From positions 1 through 16,003 of the forward strand of contig JAUVDF010000004.1 in NCBI GenBank assembly GCA_030595455.1: a stretch of DNA of 16,003 nucleotides, written 5' to 3'. Both the position numbers and the translations under genes were made by a program. Below, in pieces: positions 1-7,342 of the stretch. The first letter of the stretch is position 1; the number at the start of each line of letters is the position of its first letter. This DNA is from Fidelibacterota bacterium. Its GTDB lineage: Bacteria; Fidelibacterota; UBA8477; JABMPR01. The notes beneath the pieces were generated by a model that made no database searches, was not told the DNA's origin, and saw only the letters and a list, made by a program, of their open reading frames with translations.

Positions 1-7
1 GGGGGGG

Positions 8-82
8 TGGGCGCTGAGGGATTCGAACCCCCGACCCCCTGCTTGTAAGGCAGGTGTTCTAAACCAACTGAACTAAGCGCCC
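8..82 (-). tRNA. tRNA-Val (anticodon TAC)
   Basis: Reading the minus strand gives a complete 75-nt cloverleaf. The acceptor stem GGGCGCT/AGCGCCC pairs perfectly, the D-stem is GTTC/GAAC, and the anticodon arm is CCTGC-CTTACAA-GCAGG with anticodon TAC (valine, GTA and wobble codons). The variable region is 5 nt, and the T-arm has the TTCGAAT loop on a five-pair stem with one G-U pair. The discriminator base is A (position 8). The next bases on the transcript are C's only, so the 3' CCA is not encoded and must be added by a CCA-adding enzyme. No other tRNA is visible beside it, although the window ends 7 bases beyond its 3' end, so a tRNA cluster on the left cannot be excluded. Confidence 0.96.
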
Positions 83-115
83 CTGTTGTCAATGCTGAAT
101 GGTTTCAGCGCAGCG

Positions 116-144
116 AATATACATGGTGAATGGCTTGCTGCAAA
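116..144 (-). promoter_or_regulatory. probable sigma70-type promoter for tRNA-Val
   Basis: On the minus strand a -35-like TTTGCA (139-144) is followed by a 17-base spacer and a -10-like TATATT (116-121). Transcription would begin around position 109, about 27 bases before the mature tRNA 5' end at 82. It lies between the transporter stop codon (150-152) and the tRNA, so the tRNA probably does not depend on read-through. Assignment is by motif and spacing only. Confidence 0.45.
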
Positions 145-149
145 TTTTT

Positions 150-1073
150 TTACACTTGAATAATACGCTTCCGCTGAGAAACTCTATAAATTGCTGTCAA
201 CATGATTAATGCTCCCATAATCTGACTCCAGGTCAGAGCATGATCAAAAAATACCCAATCAATAAAGACTGCGGAAATAGGCCAGAACATTTCCAGAATG
301 GTGGCTTCGCTGGCTTTAACTTTCTTTAGTCCAAAATAATAAATAGATAGGGCTACAGCTCCTGAGGAAAAGACACTGGCTATCAGATACAGCAGCTGCT
401 CCGAACTGACACTTGGAAGTGAGGCAAGCTGAGTGAAAAACAATAGGTACAGGCCACTCATCAGAGCCGTTAAACCCAGACGCAGCGGTGTAACAACCCG
501 GGTATCTAATTCACGCAGGCTATATTTACCCATAACCGTGGACGAGCCCCAGGCAAAGGCTGCAGCCACTGCCAAAAGTCCGGCCCATACATTCTTACCA
601 CCATCCTGCCACTTGGGAATAATATCCGGAAACGCTACAAAATAGCTACCAACTAAGGCTAAACCGGCCCAAAGATAAAAGCGTCCCTGGAAACGTTCCT
701 TGAGTACGATCCTGGCCAGTATAATTGCAAAAATGGGCTGTAGCTTTTGCAGTAAGACAACAACTGAAAAATTGATATAATGAATATAGCTCAGGGCGCT
801 GGTGTAGGCCAGGGTGCCTAATAATCCCCCAAAGAAAGCAATCCAGAAAATAGAGGTCCAGGTTTTTCGGCTCAGGCTTTTGACCTTGGGCCAGTATTTA
901 ATCAACCAGGGTAAGGTGACCAGAAAGCCCAAAGCGTGTTCTGCAAATACGATAAACATACTGGGCAGGCTGTAAAGTGATTGGCGCAAAAGGGCATCCA
1001 ATGACCAGAGAAATGCTGCAAATACGATTGCGACAGGACCAGCATAGCGCCAGGAAATGAACTGTTTTAGCAT
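150..1073 (-). CDS. EamA/DMT-superfamily membrane transporter
   Basis: A 307-residue, strongly hydrophobic protein with about ten predicted membrane segments (roughly residues 11-29, 38-58, 72-94, 102-124, 132-148, 162-182, 193-213, 225-249, 260-277 and 282-299). This is the usual length and topology of drug/metabolite transporters built from two EamA repeats. The fourth segment carries the pattern LLQKLQPIFAIILARIVLKE, typical of the end of an EamA repeat (hydrophobic helix, then K/R-E). Family members export or import small metabolites such as amino acids, nucleosides or cofactors; the substrate cannot be read from sequence. The ATG at 1073 is the first in-frame start after an upstream in-frame stop, with only a weak ribosome site (GGAACGAG). 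It follows the HAD phosphatase gene by 63 bases on the same strand and may be co-transcribed with it. Confidence 0.85.
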   Translation of the reverse strand: MLKQFISWRYAGPVAIVFAAFLWSLDALLRQSLYSLPSMFIVFAEHALGFLVTLPWLIKYWPKVKSLSRKTWTSIFWIAFFGGLLGTLAYTSALSYIHYINFSVVVLLQKLQPIFAIILARIVLKERFQGRFYLWAGLALVGSYFVAFPDIIPKWQDGGKNVWAGLLAVAAAFAWGSSTVMGKYSLRELDTRVVTPLRLGLTALMSGLYLLFFTQLASLPSVSSEQLLYLIASVFSSGAVALSIYYFGLKKVKASEATILEMFWPISAVFIDWVFFDHALTWSQIMGALIMLTAIYRVSQRKRIIQV

Positions 1074-1136
1074 GCTAGTCTCGTTCCGATTTCATGGGCT
1101 GAATATAGACATCAATAGCTTTAATATGATTGCTAC

Positions 1137-1808
1137 TTAGGCGGAGTTACGAATGGTCTTTGAAAAATCCTGAAAACTATGAAATAGATGATCTGGCTTT
1201 TCCTGCTCCAAGATGGCCTGGGATGAGAAACCGTATGAAAGTGCTACCGATATTGCTCCAGCACCCTTGGCAGCAATCGTATCGACTGGATTGTCACCAA
1301 CCATACATACTTGTGTAGCATCTTCAAATCCCAGTTCATGGATTCCATAGCGAATCACTTCAGGATCGGGTTTGGAAACAGGTAAAGTGTCCCGACCCCA
1401 GGAAAATTTAAAGTAGCGCAGTAGGCCCAATTCTAGTAAGACGGCCTTTACAAATTCCTCTGGCTTATTTGAGATCACCCCCATGGGTCGTTTTTCCTGC
1501 TCTAGAAACTCTACGACTCCAGGGTACGGATTCGCCTCGTCAACAATGTGTAATCTGTAATGATCACGAAACAACTCCCACAGTTCAGTTACCAGCTGAT
1601 CATCCACCTTGATATCAGCTTGGTTTTCCTGAAGACATTTTTCAACCAGGAAGTGGGCACCGTACCCCACGTGGGATAGGATGGTTTCATGGGACAACTG
1701 CGGATATCCCAATGAATGAAAAGCTCTATTTAGATTTGCAGTAATATCACGACTGGTATCTACCAGGGTACCATCAAGGTCAAACAGAATTCCTTTGGGG
1801 TTGAGCAT
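1137..1808 (-). CDS. HAD-family hydrolase, phosphoglycolate phosphatase-like
   Basis: A 223-residue soluble HAD-superfamily phosphatase with all four catalytic motifs: motif I DLDGT with nucleophile D10 and acid/base D12, motif II S113 in ISNKP, motif III K146 in SKPDPE, and motif IV GDNPVD with D172 and D176. A helical cap lies between motifs I and II, as in the subfamily I Gph/PGP group. Family members remove phosphate from 2-phosphoglycolate, pyrophosphate or sugar phosphates. The real substrate is uncertain because HAD specificity is not reliably read from sequence. I chose the ATG at 1808 over an in-frame TTG at 1832 because AGAGG sits about five bases upstream of the ATG, and because the protein then begins just before the first beta strand, as usual. 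It starts 35 bases past the etf terminator, so it may have its own promoter or rely on leak-through. Confidence 0.88.
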   Translation of the reverse strand: MLNPKGILFDLDGTLVDTSRDITANLNRAFHSLGYPQLSHETILSHVGYGAHFLVEKCLQENQADIKVDDQLVTELWELFRDHYRLHIVDEANPYPGVVEFLEQEKRPMGVISNKPEEFVKAVLLELGLLRYFKFSWGRDTLPVSKPDPEVIRYGIHELGFEDATQVCMVGDNPVDTIAAKGAGAISVALSYGFSSQAILEQEKPDHLFHSFQDFSKTIRNSA

Positions 1809-1842
1809 CTTACCTCTTTTCGTCAAGTTCAAAACCAGGGCA

Positions 1843-1885
1843 CAAAATAAAAGGGACTGGCAAAATACCAGTCCCTTTTATTTTG
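1843..1885. terminator. bidirectional intrinsic terminator after etfA
   Basis: A perfect inverted repeat has two 18-base arms (1843-1860 and 1868-1885) around a 7-base loop. The core GGGACTGG/CCAGTCCC is flanked on both sides by an A/T-rich stretch, so the transcript ends in a U-rich tail in either direction. It lies 17 bases beyond the etfA stop codon on the minus strand and upstream of the HAD phosphatase gene, and so should end etfBA transcription. Confidence 0.85.
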
Positions 1886-1901
1886 AATCAAGGAAAAACG
1901 C

Positions 1902-2867
1902 TTAAGCAAGCAGTTCCTTGGCTGCATCGTTCAGAGCAGGAACCACATCAAATAAGTCAGCGACAATACCATAGTCGGCAACTTTGAATATGGGAGCCTC
2001 AGGATCGCTATTGATAGCCACGATACACTTTGACGAATTCATACCAGCCAGATGCTGAATTGCACCTGAAATACCACAGGCAATATACAAATTAGGAGAA
2101 ACTGTTTTTCCAGTCTGTCCAACTTGATCAGCATGGGAACGCCAACCGGCATCCACTGATGCTCGCGAAGCACCAACTGCTGCACCCAGGGTATCGGCAA
2201 GCTCTTCAATAATCTTATAATTTTCCGATCCACCCATTCCACGGCCTCCAGAGACAATGATGCTGGCTTCAGTGAGTTCCGGTCGAGAGGAGCTGATCAG
2301 GGAGGTATCAGTGACTATGACACTTTGATCTACACTAACAGCCATATGCTCCACTGTACCTGAGCCGGATTGCTCAGCAGCGTTGAAGACATTGGGTCTT
2401 AAGGTGACCACAACCGGTGCGCGTTTTGCAGCAACTCTAAGGAAAGCTTTTCCCGCATACACCGGTCGTTTAACAACGAGATGATCGCCATCCCAGTTTG
2501 TTTCCACCACATCACTTAACAGGCTAGCATCCGATTTAGCGGCCAGCAGAGCACTGAGTTCGCGTCCCATGGAGGATGAACTCAACAATACCACAGTGGC
2601 AGAGGTTGCTGTTAAGGCATCTGCCAATAATTTGGCATAAGTCGCTGGAGAATAGGGTGTAAGCCCACCATCGTCGGCTAAATAGACGGTATCAGCGCCA
2701 TAACCGGCGACTGCGGTCGATAGATCAGCTATTCCAGACCCAATTAGACAAACAGAGAGCTGTGCCCCTGCTTTGTCTGCCAGGCGCCGTCCTTCGGAAA
2801 TAGCTTCTAGTGCGTATGATTTTAATTGACCATCACGTTGTTCTGCAAAAACCAGTATCTGACTCAT
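1902..2867 (-). CDS. etfA: electron transfer flavoprotein alpha subunit
   Basis: A 321-residue protein with the two-part structure of EtfA. The N-terminal alpha/beta domain (about 1-190, beginning with ILVFAEQRDGQL) packs on EtfB. The C-terminal FAD-binding domain (about 195-321) contains GGRGMGGSENY near 206-216, VGASRASVDAGW, QVGQTGKTVSPNLYIACGISGAIQH and AINSDPEAPIF, all hallmark ETF-alpha FAD segments. With EtfB it carries electrons from acyl-CoA dehydrogenases and related flavoenzymes to a membrane quinone oxidoreductase. The ATG at 2867 has a strong AGGAGG five bases upstream that overlaps the etfB stop codon (TAGGAGG), so the two genes are coupled. An acyl-CoA dehydrogenase that could be its client lies in this window at 13377-14525. 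I cannot tell from sequence alone whether this ETF is conventional or bifurcating. Confidence 0.96.
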   Translation of the reverse strand: MSQILVFAEQRDGQLKSYALEAISEGRRLADKAGAQLSVCLIGSGIADLSTAVAGYGADTVYLADDGGLTPYSPATYAKLLADALTATSATVVLLSSSSMGRELSALLAAKSDASLLSDVVETNWDGDHLVVKRPVYAGKAFLRVAAKRAPVVVTLRPNVFNAAEQSGSGTVEHMAVSVDQSVIVTDTSLISSSRPELTEASIIVSGGRGMGGSENYKIIEELADTLGAAVGASRASVDAGWRSHADQVGQTGKTVSPNLYIACGISGAIQHLAGMNSSKCIVAINSDPEAPIFKVADYGIVADLFDVVPALNDAAKELLA

Positions 2868-2876
2868 GATGACCTC

Positions 2877-3632
2877 CTATATTACTTGAGCTTCATCGCG
2901 AAGCAGTTTAATTAATTCAGCAGCAGCCTCAGGACCTTCGCCCACAATTCTACCATCAGGTTTCTTGGGAGGCAAGGACATCTCAAGCACCTCAACGCCT
3001 TCATCATTCAGCGCTACATCTTTGATTTCAAGGGGTTTCCGCTTGGCTTGCATAATGCCTTTTAAAGCAGGATAGCGGGGTTCGTTTAAACCCTTCTCGG
3101 CTGTAATTATACAGGGAGTGTTTGCAGTAACAGTTTCCGTACCACCTTCAATCTCCCGTTTAATCGTGGCTTTACCATCGGCCATTTCCAATGATTTAGC
3201 TGTGGGTAGAACAGGCATATCAAGCAACTCACCCAACATGCTTGCCACCTGATGGCCGTAGCCATCGATAGCGATCTTCCCTGCCAGCACAAGATCTGGC
3301 TCCATAGTCTTAATTTCTTCAGCCAGGGCTTTGGCAATGGAGAGTCCATCGGCCAACGCAGCATTTTCCACTTTTAGTAACACACCGCTATCAACACCCA
3401 TGGCCATGGCAGTTCTCATGGCAGGCTGAACTTCTTCACCTCCTAGAGAGAGGACGATGACTTCCCCATCACCGGCGGCTTCTTTAAGTTTAAGGGCTTC
3501 TTCTACGGCATATTCATCGTAGGGGTTCATTACATATTTAACATCTGCAGAATCGATGGATTTACCATCACTGCCAATCACCACTTTTGTTTCAGTATCA
3601 GGCACTTGCTTGACACAGACTACAATTTTCAT
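2877..3632 (-). CDS. etfB: electron transfer flavoprotein beta subunit
   Basis: A 251-residue EtfB of normal length, opening with MKIVVCVKQVPDTETKVVI and containing the VKYVMNPYDEYAVEEALKLKE segment, the glycine-rich VLSLGGEEV turn, AMGVDSGVLL, and the LAGKIAIDGYGHQVASMLGELLDMP region typical of the nucleotide-binding beta subunit. It forms a heterodimer with EtfA, holding AMP (or FAD in bifurcating types) and shuttling electrons from acyl-CoA dehydrogenases. The start ATG at 3632 follows AAGGAG by seven bases. It is the first gene of a two-gene operon, nine bases upstream of etfA. Its promoter and a probable repressor site are about 115-165 bases upstream, giving a 5' leader of around 130 bases in which I see no recognised riboswitch. 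Confidence 0.96.
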   Translation of the reverse strand: MKIVVCVKQVPDTETKVVIGSDGKSIDSADVKYVMNPYDEYAVEEALKLKEAAGDGEVIVLSLGGEEVQPAMRTAMAMGVDSGVLLKVENAALADGLSIAKALAEEIKTMEPDLVLAGKIAIDGYGHQVASMLGELLDMPVLPTAKSLEMADGKATIKREIEGGTETVTANTPCIITAEKGLNEPRYPALKGIMQAKRKPLEIKDVALNDEGVEVLEMSLPPKKPDGRIVGEGPEAAAELIKLLRDEAQVI

Positions 3633-3746
3633 TTATAGACTCCTTATCAATAGATCAACTTTCAAGTAAATCAGACTCAACCAGCTATAGAATTATCAAG
3701 CGCAAAATGAAGATAGATTCCGAGGTTCAATAAGCAAAATAATTCA

Positions 3747-3768
3747 ACATACCGACCAGTCGGTATGT
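3747..3768. promoter_or_regulatory. TetR-type palindromic operator upstream of etfBA
   Basis: Two perfect 10-base arms, ACATACCGAC and GTCGGTATGT, are separated by two bases (CA). The inner ACCGAC-NN-GTCGGT core resembles operators of TetR-family repressors, several of which govern fatty acid and acyl-CoA genes. It directly abuts the -10 hexamer of the etfBA promoter and covers the expected transcription start, a classic position for repression. No regulator gene is present in the window, so the cognate protein is unknown. Naming the family is inference from site architecture. Confidence 0.65.
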
Positions 3769-3797
3769 AATATATAAGTTTACGAATAGAATTTCAA
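3769..3797 (-). promoter_or_regulatory. sigma70-like promoter of etfBA
   Basis: On the minus strand TTGAAA (3792-3797) is followed by a 17-base spacer and TATATT (3769-3774), a near-consensus promoter. The start site would fall near 3762, inside the palindrome at 3747-3768. The rest of the 277-base gap between etfB and the glycosidase gene (3633-3909) is AT-rich. I could not identify a convincing plus-strand promoter for the glycosidase gene there, although one must presumably exist. Confidence 0.65.
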
Positions 3798-3909
3798 TAG
3801 CTGCTTTGCATTTCACTACTTATTTAATGAGCATTATCATTTATGTGACAAAGTAAATAGTCTTATGGATCTGAATAATTAGCTTAGGTGATTAAAAAGG
3901 ATCGAAGTC

Positions 3910-6531
3910 ATGAAAATTAGAATATTCCCCCTCTTAATCTTTACGCTATTTGCCTTATTCAATTGTGAGAATAAATCAGATAATATCAGGATCAGCGCCA
4001 AGCAAGTCCAGGACGGTGAATACACAGCTGAAGTCCATACTGTTACGCATGTGACCTCAGATTACCCCATGAACCTTGATCATAGCATTGCTCAACCCAT
4101 TTTATTTAAGCTCAGCCTTAACGGCCGCGACAATGAGGGGCAATTTGGTAAAGATCACTATCTGATCGTTCCTGAAGGAGTCACAGAGTTCAATGCCCCT
4201 ACCTTGAAATTTGGTCAGCGTGCACCAAAACTAAAAGGCGAAGCACCTAAGCTAAGTACAGCCACCAACGTACATTTCCGGGTGGATTTACGTCCCGTAT
4301 TAAGAGACTTTCAGAAACAGGCATATCATATCACACAGACTGCTGATACTATTTTCGCAAATACTTTTGATGGATTATACCTGGCTGGTGGTGTCTCACC
4401 CTTGCGCTGGATATGGGATGATCCTGCTGCTCCAGAACAGTTTCGATTTGATGATAGTGACCAGGATTCAATCTATGAGCTAAGTGTTCATTTTGATCCT
4501 GCCAGTGGCAAGAATGGAGAGCGATCCTGGGAATTAGAAAAAGACCTTTCAGCTTTCCCAAAATTTTCCAGCCCACAAGCGCCCCTGCTGGAAGCACTCA
4601 CAAATCTTGCGCTGGAAGAAGCCCTGTTGAATGTCCGTGATGATCAAGCCTTTTCAGCTGGAAAAGAATGGCCCGGTGTCTGGACACGAGACTTTTCATA
4701 CGCAGGGCAATTATCACTGGCCTATTTATTTCCCGAAAGTGTACAGGCCAGCTTAAGAGCAAAATTAAAAGCGGATGGTCGCATCATTCAGGATACTGGA
4801 ACCGGAGGTTCATGGCCTATTTCCAGTGATCGTCACGTATGGACCCTGGCCGCCTGGGAGCTGTTTCTGGCGACTGGAGACAAATCCTGGTTGGACGAGA
4901 TCAGAGAACCAGTCATTAAAGCCCTTAAAGAAGACATTTTATGGAATCGTGATCCTATCTCCGGCATGCTACAAGGTGAAACCAGTTTTGAAGACTGGCG
5001 TGAACAAACCTACCCCGTGTGGATGACGCCGGCGGACATTCATGCCTCTCACGGACTTTCTACAAATATACTTTTTAAGAGAGCGCTTGAGATCGGACTG
5101 GTATTGGCGAAAGATCAACAGGATGTGATTCAGTTTTGGCCTCAGCTCATCACCAGACTTGATCAAAATATTCTCAACCATTTTTGGAGTGAGTCTTTAG
5201 GTGCACCTGCTAGCTATGTCATGGCAAGTCCAGCCTGGTTGCCCTCATCACATAGAGATTTACTGGGTGAATCATTAGGAATTCTATTCTGCAATTCATT
5301 TTCACCGATAGCCGGAAACCTGGTAGCGAGTTATCCGCGAACTGCTTATGGGAGTCCAGTGATCTCACACCAACTACCCCATTCGCCCCCCTATCACAAT
5401 CAGGCCATCTGGCCCTTTGTTGAAGCTTACTCACTCCTGGCAGCTAAAGAGGCAGGACAGCAAGCTGCCTATCGACATAGTTTTAATGGTCTGATCAGAG
5501 CCGCTGCTGTTTTTCTGACAAACCGGGAGAATTACCATTATACAACAGGAAGGCCAGACCAGACTGAGATCAACTCTGATCGGCAATTATGGAGTGTTGC
5601 TGCCTGGTTGAGTGCTATTTATAAAGGCTTATTTGGGATTGCGGTGGACTATAATTTTGATCAGGATAATTTTGAGCTAAGGCTTAACCCCAACAACCCT
5701 TTTCAATGGAAAAAGTATTCTCTTACAAATCTAACCTTGCACAACACCCCCATTAGCATCGTGCTGAATGGTAGTGGTTCGGTGATTAGATCCATACGGG
5801 TAAATGGTAAAGTCCATGAACCGGACAGCCCCTTGCCACTACTCGGAGAAGCCCTTAATATTCGAATTGAACTAAAAGAAGCTCAAGACAGTAGAACGTC
5901 AGAAGTGAATCTGGTGGAGCATGTCTTACCTGAAATTCCAACTATCCATTGGTCAGCAGATACCCTTAAATGGAACAGCAACACGTCAACTAGTATTCTT
6001 GAATTAAATGGTCGTGTTCTGGATACGCTGAGACAATCACCATATGTGGTGGCTGATAGTTTAAGTGGGTTTCTATCTCTGCGCACGCTTGATTCAAGCG
6101 GCGCAACCAGCCTACCAACTCAACCACATTATCAAGGACTGGCAGCAGCCCTGGCACTTAATTCCAAGGATCCCTATTATATTGAACTGGGAAATAAAAA
6201 CTCGCTGATCGAAGTTAGTTTTTCATTACCAACTACGGGCAACTATCTATTGCGATTTGTGTATAGCAATGGTTCTGGTCCAATTAATACTGGGAATACC
6301 TGTGGCCTGGCTAAGCTTAAGATTAATGATTGGTGGCTTGAAAAGATGATTAGTTTTCCCCATACTGAATCATGGGAGCAGTGGAGTACGACGGCCTGGA
6401 CTACCGCTCAATTTGAAGCCGGGTTGAATACTCTTGAATTAGATCAAGAGTCCCTGCCACTGACCAATATGAATGGAACGCTTAATCAGTTTCGGGTTCA
6501 GGGTGTAGAAATTATCCCGATGCAGAATTAA
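3910..6531 (+). CDS. lipoprotein six-hairpin glycoside hydrolase (MGH1-like / 'glycogen debranching'-type)
   Basis: An 873-residue exported protein. Residues 1-18 form a lipoprotein signal peptide ending LFNC, with C19 as the lipidated residue (Asn at -1 is unusual). Residues about 40-220 are a beta-rich N-terminal domain. Residues about 220-600 look like an alpha/alpha six-hairpin barrel with WTRDFSY (W258-D261), DTGTGGSWPISSDR (295-308), GETSFEDWREQTYP (356-369, D362 a candidate catalytic acid), YHNQAIWPFVEAY (495-507) and INSDRQLWSVAAW (from about 554). These blocks match Bacteroides proteins annotated as MGH1-like or glycogen debranching glycosidases. A beta-sandwich follows (about 610-680), and residues about 700-873 (YIELGNKNS, YLLRFVYSNG, NTLELDQ) resemble a CBM6/35-like jelly roll. 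It probably cleaves an alpha-linked glycan at the cell surface; the substrate is unknown. AAGGA lies eight bases before the ATG. It is a single gene converging on the acid phosphatase. Confidence 0.8.
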   Translation: MKIRIFPLLIFTLFALFNCENKSDNIRISAKQVQDGEYTAEVHTVTHVTSDYPMNLDHSIAQPILFKLSLNGRDNEGQFGKDHYLIVPEGVTEFNAPTLKFGQRAPKLKGEAPKLSTATNVHFRVDLRPVLRDFQKQAYHITQTADTIFANTFDGLYLAGGVSPLRWIWDDPAAPEQFRFDDSDQDSIYELSVHFDPASGKNGERSWELEKDLSAFPKFSSPQAPLLEALTNLALEEALLNVRDDQAFSAGKEWPGVWTRDFSYAGQLSLAYLFPESVQASLRAKLKADGRIIQDTGTGGSWPISSDRHVWTLAAWELFLATGDKSWLDEIREPVIKALKEDILWNRDPISGMLQGETSFEDWREQTYPVWMTPADIHASHGLSTNILFKRALEIGLVLAKDQQDVIQFWPQLITRLDQNILNHFWSESLGAPASYVMASPAWLPSSHRDLLGESLGILFCNSFSPIAGNLVASYPRTAYGSPVISHQLPHSPPYHNQAIWPFVEAYSLLAAKEAGQQAAYRHSFNGLIRAAAVFLTNRENYHYTTGRPDQTEINSDRQLWSVAAWLSAIYKGLFGIAVDYNFDQDNFELRLNPNNPFQWKKYSLTNLTLHNTPISIVLNGSGSVIRSIRVNGKVHEPDSPLPLLGEALNIRIELKEAQDSRTSEVNLVEHVLPEIPTIHWSADTLKWNSNTSTSILELNGRVLDTLRQSPYVVADSLSGFLSLRTLDSSGATSLPTQPHYQGLAAALALNSKDPYYIELGNKNSLIEVSFSLPTTGNYLLRFVYSNGSGPINTGNTCGLAKLKINDWWLEKMISFPHTESWEQWSTTAWTTAQFEAGLNTLELDQESLPLTNMNGTLNQFRVQGVEIIPMQN

Positions 6532-6553
6532 TTATTGCTAATTAAAACTCCGC

Positions 6554-7264
6554 TTACTTACTGATAAACCTAATGGGGAAGATTGTTTCTCCATAGGGAC
6601 CGACCCCTTCGATCAGAAACATTTTGTATTCAGCTTCAGAATAGGGACTGCCTGCGGTTGAGTCAGCTTTAATGTCCCCGAAATAGTTAGGACTGTAATC
6701 CTCTATCGAACGAGCATCTCTGACTACTCGGACACCACGAATACCAGCCACGCTTGCTGCAACCATATCATTATCAGAATCCCCATAGAAGATATGCAAG
6801 CCAAGCTTGGTGATCAGTTCATGTTTGGTCGTGTACTTATAACCGGAGTCTTTATCCTTTTCCTTTGGTGAAAAAAACAGGTTCTGCCCTTTAACTATGG
6901 GAAAGCCCAACTCCTTACTCAAATATCGGCCTACAGCCTCACCATTGGTGCCAGGTCTGGCGGTGATAAAATATACTTCATGTCCATGGGCGCGTAGAAA
7001 TCCAATTAATTCAGCTACTGGATCGATGAGGACTGAGTACACACTATCATGCATATTAATCCATCCATAATCCAAATGGCCGGAATCATCACTCAGGCTG
7101 AGTGCCTTAAGAAAATTATCTCTGGAAAATAGAATGGTATCATCCACGTCAAAGCCGACGCGTAACTGACCAACTATTTTCTCAGGGCTTGCTGTGTATT
7201 TTGGATGATGACAAGCAGTCAGCAATAAAACAAAACTGATGATGATAATTTGAACAGATTTCAT
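6554..7264 (-). CDS. AphA-like class B acid phosphatase lipoprotein
   Basis: A 236-residue secreted HAD-type phosphatase. Residues 1-17 are a signal peptide ending in the canonical lipobox LTAC, so C18 is lipidated. Catalytic motifs match class B nonspecific acid phosphatases (the E. coli AphA group): FDVDDTILFS with D39 and D41, T101 in YFITAR, K147, and FYGDSDNDM with D162 and D166, followed by AGIRGVRVVRDARS, the typical family tail. Class B enzymes are metal-dependent and dephosphorylate nucleotides and small organic phosphates outside the cytoplasm. E. coli AphA is a soluble periplasmic protein, so lipid anchoring here is a difference. The start at 7264 has only a weak purine-rich site (AGAGAAAG). 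It ends 22 bases from the glycosidase stop (convergent) and shares a 78-base divergent intergenic region with the PAP2 gene. A phosphate- or nucleotide-scavenging role is inferred. Confidence 0.85.
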   Translation of the reverse strand: MKSVQIIIISFVLLLTACHHPKYTASPEKIVGQLRVGFDVDDTILFSRDNFLKALSLSDDSGHLDYGWINMHDSVYSVLIDPVAELIGFLRAHGHEVYFITARPGTNGEAVGRYLSKELGFPIVKGQNLFFSPKEKDKDSGYKYTTKHELITKLGLHIFYGDSDNDMVAASVAGIRGVRVVRDARSIEDYSPNYFGDIKADSTAGSPYSEAEYKMFLIEGVGPYGETIFPIRFISK

Positions 7265-7342
7265 ACTGGTATCTTTCTCTATATTATTGTTTCACTGCCA
7301 TAAAATAGTGGCAAATAGCGGATTAAAAACCCATTTTAAAGT

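Noticed and set aside
1074..1100. Six-codon minus-strand reading frame (MKSERD) ending one base before the EamA gene start
   Set aside because: Too short to distinguish from chance, with no ribosome site and no attenuator-like structure around it.
1809..1832. In-frame TTG start extending the HAD phosphatase by eight residues
   Set aside because: AGAGG is well spaced for the ATG at 1808, and the extension is basic, unconserved-looking sequence that overlaps this ribosome site.
3841..3860. TGTGAC half-site resembling a CRP operator upstream of the glycosidase gene
   Set aside because: Only one half matches; the expected TCACA-like second arm is absent at the right spacing.
7296..7313. TGCCA/TGGCA inverted repeat in the gap between the two phosphatase genes
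   Set aside because: Five-base arms around eight bases are expected often by chance and do not align with a recognisable promoter.
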